The notes under the pieces: generated by a model
What the model saw: the letters and a program-made list of their open reading frames with translations, nothing else
Databases searched by the model: none
Told to the model about the DNA's origin: nothing
Source of the DNA: Salarchaeum sp. JOR-1
Lineage (GTDB): Archaea > Halobacteriota > Halobacteria > Halobacteriales > Halobacteriaceae
Assembly (NCBI RefSeq): GCF_007833275.1
Contig: NZ_CP042240.1
Span: 114,916 to 178,915 of the forward strand
DNA: 64,000 bases
Direction of reading: 5' to 3'
In this document: piece by piece, positions 58,155-64,000 of the stretch
Layout: each line of letters begins with the position of its first letter
How positions within the stretch are numbered: the first letter of the stretch is position 1
Program-made: the position numbers and the translations under genes

Positions 58155-61016
58155 CTACTCGAGAACGCTGGCTTCCGAACGCTGTTCTTGACTAATCAGC
58201 GCGACTAGATCCGCTTTCGTGAGTGGGTCGATGTTAACGCGATCCTCTTCGGCGGTATAGAAGATACCTGCAGTCACGTCTCGGCCAGGGAACCACTCAT
58301 TCAGCACGTGATAGTACACGCTGAGTTGCTTCCGATACTCATCCTCAGCGTGCCGTCCGAGGTCAGTCTTGAAGTCGATGATCTCGACGGTATCGGGACG
58401 AAGGTGAACGAGGTCGACGATTCCTGAGATGGTGACCTGTTCGCCATCGACAGTGAGCGGGAGATAGGCGTCCTCCTCGACTCGCAGCTCACCATCGAGC
58501 GAGTCTATGAACGACTTGATGTGACGCTCGTCGTCGTTCGAGGGTTCGACGTCCCCCTCAAGTACGTACCGCTCAGCGAACTCGTGGGTCTGCGTTCCGA
58601 ACGCGGTCCCTCTTCCGTCGTCGACGTCCTCGAACACATCGTCGCGCATGAGCGTGTGCGGCGAGTGTCCGACCGGGCCGTCCGGCGTCGGCACGGAAAT
58701 CTGCAAGTGTGCCTGCGTCGTCTCGTCGATATCGTCTTCCTGAACGTTGGGTTCCAGCTCCTCGAGGTCGACCGGGAGCTCTTCAATGAACGTGTTCGGG
58801 CTCTCGCCTGCAGCGAACACGAGATGGCTCTCAGCCCGCGTCATCGCGACGTAGAGCAAGCGTCGCTCTTCGTCGTATCCACGCGGCAGACACTTCCGGA
58901 GGACGTCAGTCCGCCAGTTGTCGTGAATATGTGGATACCCGTGATCATCGGCGTAGAGCTTTCGCTGGCGTAGTCCAATCGGATCGTCGAACGTGATCGC
59001 GTTACTGTTCCCGCCTGACGGTGGGAAGCAATGGGAGTTCATGTTCGCGAGCACGACAATGGGATGCTCGAGTCCCTTGGCCGCGTGGATGGTCTGGACC
59101 GTCACCGAATTCATACCGGCGCTCGCGTGGACCTCGTGGGTGCTTCCGTCCGCGATGCCGCGTTCGATGAATCGGATGAGGTCACCTCGTGTCAATGTCG
59201 TCGCGCTGTGGACGGACTGAATCGTCGTCAGCAGCACGTCGGCATAGGCCCCGTCGTAGTCGTACTGGGAGAACACGCGCTGGGCAACCCCACCGACCGT
59301 CTCCAGTGACGCAAGCTCCGACTTGAACGCCTGCATGTTGGTGGGGTACTCCTCGCTATCGAGGACGTGTTTGACTTCGTCGAGCGTGTAGCCAGTCTCC
59401 TCAAGGACGACTGCCCATCCTCGCTCCGCGTCGGATTCGAGGATTCGCAGCCACGCCACGAGAAGCTTCGCCGGGTCAGACCGGAACAACTCGATGCCTC
59501 CTTCATATGCCATCGGCAACCCATACGCCTCAGCGACAGAGAGGAGTTCTCGGCCGAAGTCACGAGTCCGGGTGAGGACGGCGATATCACCGTACTCTGG
59601 CAGACGAAGTTCCCCATCCTCCTCGACCTGATACGCATCGTTCTCGACGATCTCCTGGATCTTTGTCAGAACGGCTTCGTGTTCGTCTTCGTGCTGAATC
59701 GCCTCTATCTGAGAGTTCTCGTGCGATGCGTTCGAAGAGAGTGACACAAATCTATCTCGCACGGCCGTCCCGTCGACGTCGTCCGTGCTCGCCGCGGGCG
59801 TCACCAGGCTGTGCTCGGAGAAGTCGAGAATGTCCTGCGTCGACCGGTAGTTCTCGACGAGTTCGATATCGATGATCGGGCGAGTTGCCCACGACACTCG
59901 CTCGTGGTTCTCATTGAGTTCGTCGACGAACCGGTCCAGCCGGGACTCGAACTCGGTGATGTTCTCGACGGCGGCGTACTGGAACGAGTAGATGCTCTGT
60001 TTCCAGTCACCAACGACACAGACGTTGTTCGTGTCTGCAAGCAGGAGTGCGAGTTTGAACTGGATCTCGCTAGAGTCCTGGAACTCGTCGATCATCACGT
60101 ACTCGAACGCGACATCGTCGCGAAGTCGATGGTCGTCACAGAGCAGGACGAACGCAAATAGTTGAAGAAAACTAAAGTTGAGGTAGTTCCGACTGAGTGC
60201 GAACTCAAGGTACTCGTGGTAGACGTCGTGAACGAAGTTCTTGAGGCCCTCTCGCTGTTCGTCAAACACCAGCTGTGCGACGCCATCAGGAACCTGCTTC
60301 TCACCCCATCCGCCACGGATCTCGTCCTCCTCGGGCGCGTCTGGGAGATAACACTTGTCGTCCCCGTAGCCTCCAAGTTTCGAGCGAAGCTTCGACTGCT
60401 TGTTCCCGTCGTTACGGGGCTGGTTCAGCTCGTCGAAGATCTTGTAGAACGCCTCGAAATCACCGTCCAGATGCCGCTCGCCGTTCCGGTACCAGCCATC
60501 AGCCGTCGGGAAGACACCTTTCGCCGCCAGCTGATTGATTAACCCGAGGAGTTCGACTGGTTCCTCGACGGCGCGGAAGAAGTCGTCGTACTCGGGATGG
60601 TCGTCGCTGAACCGACGGATGAACTCGCGGAACTGCGCCTTCTCGACATTCTCGTCTTCGAGGACACGCGTGGACCCCGTGATGCGGTCGTCGATGCCGA
60701 GAAGCGTCGGTGCCTCGAAGCCGTGTTCCATGAGGATGTCGTGACAGAGGCTGTGGAACGTCTGGATCGGTGCGTCCGAGAGTTCACGCATCCCGTAGTC
60801 ACAGTGGGCGACGATTCGATCCTTCATCTCCGTCGCCGCGTTGTTGGTGAACGTCACGAGGAGGACGTCCTCAGGCTCGACGTCGTCTTGGTCGACGATT
60901 TCGGCGTAGCGACGGGTGACGGTGAACGTCTTTCCAGTCCCTGCGCCGGCGTCGACGACATGGATGCCCTGTTTGCTGTCGATCAGGTCTTGCTGTTGGT
61001 CGTTTGGTGCAGTCAT
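58155..61016 (-). CDS. AddA-like UvrD/RecB-family helicase-nuclease
   Basis: 953 residues. SF1 helicase motifs: Walker A AGAGTGKT (23-30), TFTNNAATEMKDRI (Ia), VMIDEFQDSS (II), VGDWKQSIYSFQ (III), VTVQTIHAAKGLE (V), LLYVAMTRA (VI). The C-terminal PD-(D/E)XK nuclease carries EIIDFKTD (about 879-886). Known role of AddAB: end resection in double-strand break repair; related pairs also act in defence. ATGA overlap with the AddB-like gene. Confidence 0.85.
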   Translation of the reverse strand: MTAPNDQQQDLIDSKQGIHVVDAGAGTGKTFTVTRRYAEIVDQDDVEPEDVLLVTFTNNAATEMKDRIVAHCDYGMRELSDAPIQTFHSLCHDILMEHGFEAPTLLGIDDRITGSTRVLEDENVEKAQFREFIRRFSDDHPEYDDFFRAVEEPVELLGLINQLAAKGVFPTADGWYRNGERHLDGDFEAFYKIFDELNQPRNDGNKQSKLRSKLGGYGDDKCYLPDAPEEDEIRGGWGEKQVPDGVAQLVFDEQREGLKNFVHDVYHEYLEFALSRNYLNFSFLQLFAFVLLCDDHRLRDDVAFEYVMIDEFQDSSEIQFKLALLLADTNNVCVVGDWKQSIYSFQYAAVENITEFESRLDRFVDELNENHERVSWATRPIIDIELVENYRSTQDILDFSEHSLVTPAASTDDVDGTAVRDRFVSLSSNASHENSQIEAIQHEDEHEAVLTKIQEIVENDAYQVEEDGELRLPEYGDIAVLTRTRDFGRELLSVAEAYGLPMAYEGGIELFRSDPAKLLVAWLRILESDAERGWAVVLEETGYTLDEVKHVLDSEEYPTNMQAFKSELASLETVGGVAQRVFSQYDYDGAYADVLLTTIQSVHSATTLTRGDLIRFIERGIADGSTHEVHASAGMNSVTVQTIHAAKGLEHPIVVLANMNSHCFPPSGGNSNAITFDDPIGLRQRKLYADDHGYPHIHDNWRTDVLRKCLPRGYDEERRLLYVAMTRAESHLVFAAGESPNTFIEELPVDLEELEPNVQEDDIDETTQAHLQISVPTPDGPVGHSPHTLMRDDVFEDVDDGRGTAFGTQTHEFAERYVLEGDVEPSNDDERHIKSFIDSLDGELRVEEDAYLPLTVDGEQVTISGIVDLVHLRPDTVEIIDFKTDLGRHAEDEYRKQLSVYYHVLNEWFPGRDVTAGIFYTAEEDRVNIDPLTKADLVALISQEQRSEASVLE

Positions 61017-63601
61017 CGCGACTCACCCTCCAGGATGCAATCGCGGTTGTCCACGTACCGATAGTTTGGATCGCCACCGAGTCCCTGAACCGGGAAGCGT
61101 TCATCACCGGCACGACGGTCGTTCAACTCCGAGAGGCGATCTTGGACGAACTGCTCGAATGCATCCACATCGCCGGTGAAATAGTTCTGGTTGCGAATAC
61201 GGAGCAAGTGTCTCAAGGCCTGCTTGCAGCCGTTTTTCACGTACTTGTAGTCCCCAACATCAGCAATCAGTCGATCTGTGAGCGCGTCGCCGAACTCGGA
61301 TTCGATGAGTTCGTCACTGTCGTTGGTGTCCGGGAACTCGTACGCATCTAACACCGCTTGGTAGACCTCAAATGTCGATTTCGAGAAGGTCTTGTTACAG
61401 TCGTTCGCGGCGTCTTCCTGCAGTTCCATGAAGACAGCTGGGCTCGCGATGTATTCCTCGAAGGTGACTGGATAGTAGGTCACCGTCGTGAGACAGTCTT
61501 CGAGAGAACCATTCCCAGTCACCACATCGTCAAGCGTTTCGAGGAAGTGGAAGAATGTGAATCGCAGTTCATCATCCGGGTGCTCAGTTCGCTGGTGAGC
61601 GAGGTACAGTAACGCCTGGAAGTTCGGTTTGTCGCTCGGTGGATCAAGCGCCGACTGCTTTACAATCGAGTATGCTGACTTCTTTGAGCCACTCTTGTAG
61701 TCGAGGAGTCGGTTCGGGCTGTGAACGAGGTCGATCTTACCCTTCAACCCGAGATCAGTGTTCTCGAACCAGCGTTCGGTGTGCGACGCATCGATTTGGC
61801 GGTCGTAATACTCGGCGAAGAAGTTCTCTCCCCGACCACCGTCAGGCGTCACCAGGCCGTCATCGTGAGGCGGGTTTGCATCCAGGAATTCAACGATGGT
61901 CTGGAGACCAACGTGGTACTTGGTGAGTCGAACTTCCCGGTCGACGCCTCGGAGGAACGGGTCGACTTCGTCGAGAACGACTGCGGCTACATCGTCAAGT
62001 GTATCAGACGTGACGACATCCGGATGCGAGACATAGAACTCCGCGAAATCGTGAAACAGGTTCCCTTCCCTAAAGTGGTCCTTGTCCGGGTTGTCGACGA
62101 GTCGGCTGAAGAAGTAATCGCGGGGTGAGTTGACGTAGGAGTTCAGGCTCGACTGGCTGAGTGCAGTGACTTCCTCGGGGGAGACATCGAGTGGTTCTTT
62201 TTCGAATCCGTCCTGTGTCGTTCGAGACGCCCGTGAATGCTGCAGTGAGTCCAAGTCACTGAATCGGTCGAACTCCTCGTCGAACAGTTCCTCGAAGTAT
62301 AGGCACGGGGTGACCGGCGTTCCACCGGCAGTGTCCTGCACGAGGTAGTACTGGTCGACACCGTTCTGCAGGAGAAGTTGGAATTGACGGATGTTGCGCT
62401 CGAACTCTTGATCTCGGTCGACCCACGGGCGACGAGGCGACGAATGTGTCCACCCTTCGTCGAGGCCGAGATAGAACACGACGGCGCGGTCGACGTGAGC
62501 GGCCGATTTTGCATCTGCCAATAGGACACCTTCGTTCTCCCGATCCACAGGCACTTCGTACGACTGCAGGTAGAACTCGAGACGGTCAACTGCCGGTTCG
62601 GTGACGGCGTCATCGAGGAGGCCGAGCGTCGCGAGTTCCTCTCTGAAGGCGTCGATAGAGGCGTCCGTGACTGCTTCGTATTCGTCGATAGCCTCCTCGA
62701 ATGTGCGGGCACGAATCTCATCACGGAACTCAAGGAGCCAGTCTACTTCCGGGTGGTCAAGGTCGTAGAGACGCTTCTCGTCGTGCTCGATGTCGACGGG
62801 CATCCCGAGCTGGGTGAGGAGTGGTCGAACGTCGCCTACTCGCGTATCCCGGCCAGCGTGGGCACTTCGAAGGAGCTGTAGGAATGCACGGTGACGGGCA
62901 TCGTCATTGAATCCCGGACCACCGTAATATGGAATCTCTGCAGCTTCCAGCGCCGACTCAATGAGCGAGGAATATTGGCTAGCTGCATCGAGGACGACAG
63001 CCACGTCGTCAGCGTTCTCCTGTGTAACTGTATCGAGGACCGCGTCGACGATTGCGGCCGGTGAGTCGAGGATGCGGAACGATGGATGGTCGAATGACTC
63101 CTCGGTGAACGGGTCGACCGTCTCGTAGTCTGGGGGAAGGATCGAGCGTTCGAGTTCGGTAAGCTGCTTGAAGCCGACGACAGCGACCGACGTGTCGGCT
63201 TCGATACTGTACTCAGTGAGACGGTTAGACGTCGTGTCCATCTCTGCGATACAGTCGACAGCAGTGTGCGTTGCCGTCGTCGCGAACTGCTCGTAGTCCA
63301 GAATAGCGTCAGCCGTCCCCTGATACTCCCAGCACTGGAGGATGTTCCCGACCGCATAGGACGTCTCCTTCCAGTTGAGATCAGTCGTCTGAATGATTTC
63401 GAGGAACGCGAGTCGATCCTCGGCCTGTTCTCGGCGTTGGGCAGCCAGGCGCCGTGGTGTGATCGCGAATGGCCCGAAGTGGGGTTGGTCAAGACGCCGG
63501 TTCAGGGCACTCGCCATCGGCGCATCCGGCACGAGCACAAGGTCGAAATCCTTGCATTCCTCGTAGAGAGAATCGATAGACTTCGCTCGTGTAATTGACA
63601 C
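61013..63601 (-). CDS. AddB-like nuclease subunit
   Basis: 862 residues. The N-terminal part is an inactive helicase-like region without Walker A (DLVLVPDAPMASALNRRL). It has the AddB landmarks SQSSLNSYVNSPRDYFFSRL and, in the C-terminal nuclease, NRLLDYKSGSKKSAY (D-x-K) and FQALLYLAHQRTEH. Canonical AddB has a Cys in the CPxxYF position; here it is NSPRDYF, so the Fe-S cluster may be missing or altered. First gene of the operon. Confidence 0.75.
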   Translation of the reverse strand: MSITRAKSIDSLYEECKDFDLVLVPDAPMASALNRRLDQPHFGPFAITPRRLAAQRREQAEDRLAFLEIIQTTDLNWKETSYAVGNILQCWEYQGTADAILDYEQFATTATHTAVDCIAEMDTTSNRLTEYSIEADTSVAVVGFKQLTELERSILPPDYETVDPFTEESFDHPSFRILDSPAAIVDAVLDTVTQENADDVAVVLDAASQYSSLIESALEAAEIPYYGGPGFNDDARHRAFLQLLRSAHAGRDTRVGDVRPLLTQLGMPVDIEHDEKRLYDLDHPEVDWLLEFRDEIRARTFEEAIDEYEAVTDASIDAFREELATLGLLDDAVTEPAVDRLEFYLQSYEVPVDRENEGVLLADAKSAAHVDRAVVFYLGLDEGWTHSSPRRPWVDRDQEFERNIRQFQLLLQNGVDQYYLVQDTAGGTPVTPCLYFEELFDEEFDRFSDLDSLQHSRASRTTQDGFEKEPLDVSPEEVTALSQSSLNSYVNSPRDYFFSRLVDNPDKDHFREGNLFHDFAEFYVSHPDVVTSDTLDDVAAVVLDEVDPFLRGVDREVRLTKYHVGLQTIVEFLDANPPHDDGLVTPDGGRGENFFAEYYDRQIDASHTERWFENTDLGLKGKIDLVHSPNRLLDYKSGSKKSAYSIVKQSALDPPSDKPNFQALLYLAHQRTEHPDDELRFTFFHFLETLDDVVTGNGSLEDCLTTVTYYPVTFEEYIASPAVFMELQEDAANDCNKTFSKSTFEVYQAVLDAYEFPDTNDSDELIESEFGDALTDRLIADVGDYKYVKNGCKQALRHLLRIRNQNYFTGDVDAFEQFVQDRLSELNDRRAGDERFPVQGLGGDPNYRYVDNRDCILEGESR

Positions 63602-63681
63602 GGACTATCGGACTCAGGTGGATTGTAAATATGTACCGTTGGACTACACTTAGAAGAGGTGCTGGACAAGATTTTAATAAA

Positions 63682-64000
63682 TCACCAGTTTCGCATTAGA
63701 CCGAAGATTTCTCTCACATCATCCCGAGAACAATATCCAATCTCATCAAAAAGCTGGAAATAGTCGCTTGGGTCTATATTTCCAGTTTCAGCTGCAAGAA
63801 CAAATGTTGCAAAGGCCGCAGAAGGGAGCAGCAAGACACCTTGGGATTCCGCGTCTGGTCCCGCGTGTTCTCCAAAGTCGGGAGTACCGATCGTCACTTT
63901 CCGAGATATTGATATCTTCCGAACGATATCTGTTGCATCATTAGCACCAACGACATCATTTTCGAGGTTCTGTTTAGATTTGCACTCTATGGCTATTTCG
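63682..64000 (-). CDS. Restriction-endonuclease-like protein (5' end outside window)
   Basis: The frame is open to the right edge. EIAIECKSKQN carries the E-x-K of a PD-(D/E)XK/Mrr-type nuclease core, followed by DVVGANDATDIVRKI. The remaining 80 residues (GVLLLPSAAFATFVLAAETG, YFQLFDEIGYCSRDDV) are helical. AT-rich codon use marks recent acquisition. With the AddAB-like genes it could belong to a defence cluster beyond the window. Confidence 0.55.
   Translation of the reverse strand, partial: EIAIECKSKQNLENDVVGANDATDIVRKISISRKVTIGTPDFGEHAGPDAESQGVLLLPSAAFATFVLAAETGNIDPSDYFQLFDEIGYCSRDDVREIFGLMRNW

Noticed and set aside
1..64000. tRNA or rRNA genes
   Set aside because: No cloverleaf-like arrangement with a GTTCRANNC T-arm or rRNA core sequence was recognised on either strand by eye; a covariance scan would be decisive.

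Overview
The window is haloarchaeal (class Halobacteria). The proteins are strongly acidic, GC content is high, TATA boxes sit about 25-30 bases before start codons, genes commonly overlap by ATGA, and there are Orc1/Cdc6 initiators, a MoaD/SAMP-like small modifier protein and many Halobacteria-restricted small families. No rRNA, tRNA or CRISPR array was recognised. The window mixes chromosome-like metabolic blocks with plasmid-like modules, so it is either a megaplasmid or a chromosome carrying integrated plasmids.

Layout. (1) 1-5.4 kb: end of a response regulator, a poly-gamma-glutamate-type capC-capB pair whose CapB has a YegP-like N-terminal extension, an IS200/IS605-type remnant, one unknown gene, and a roughly 460-bp inverted-repeat element around a tiny membrane-protein gene. 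(2) 5.5-8.8 kb: a partition/integration module with a tyrosine recombinase, a ParA ATPase and its small partner, bracketed by inverted arrays of a GTATAG repeat phased every 13 bp. (3) 8.8-16 kb: chromosome-like genes (small membrane protein, PNPOx-like protein, TRAM protein, MATE exporter, GIDE-like protein, lipoprotein, GT87-like glycosyltransferase, HTH-DUF7521 cluster). (4) 16.2-18.3 kb: replication origin A, an orc1/cdc6 gene surrounded by about ten ORB-like repeats with a CACC..GTCCGC core. Two solitary copies lie at 8.6 and 23.2 kb. (5) 18.7-40.6 kb: mostly housekeeping and redox genes, including a second DUF7521-HTH pair, CtaA-like, alpha/beta hydrolase with SCP2-like partner, beta-propeller, UPF0104, sulfide:quinone-reductase-like with DUF1641, a 994-residue FAD/Fe-S dehydrogenase, a tungsten-type aldehyde:ferredoxin oxidoreductase, a MoaD/SAMP-like protein and a DUF389 protein.

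(6) 41-43.7 kb: origin B, a PolB remnant, a second orc1/cdc6 and a different ORB family (CCCCACGTTTCCGTCGT) flanking an AT-rich stretch. (7) 43.7-57 kb: accessory block with two copies of an HTH regulator plus nucleotidyltransferase pair (AbiEi/AbiEii-like toxin-antitoxin candidates), a SWIM protein, an ArdC/ImmA-type protein, many small zinc-ribbon or unknown plasmid proteins mostly on the minus strand and separated by a recurring T5-plus-hairpin spacer, a 736-bp IS-end-bounded segment and an IS5-type insertion. (8) 58-64 kb: an AddAB-like helicase-nuclease pair followed by the end of a gene carrying a restriction-endonuclease-like IECK motif.

The strongest candidates for undescribed biology are the 13-bp-phased ParA-flanking arrays, the duplicated HTH-nucleotidyltransferase modules with palindromic promoters, the shared TTAACCAACA inverted repeats, the recurring T5-hairpin spacers, and the two origins with different ORB families only 25 kb apart.
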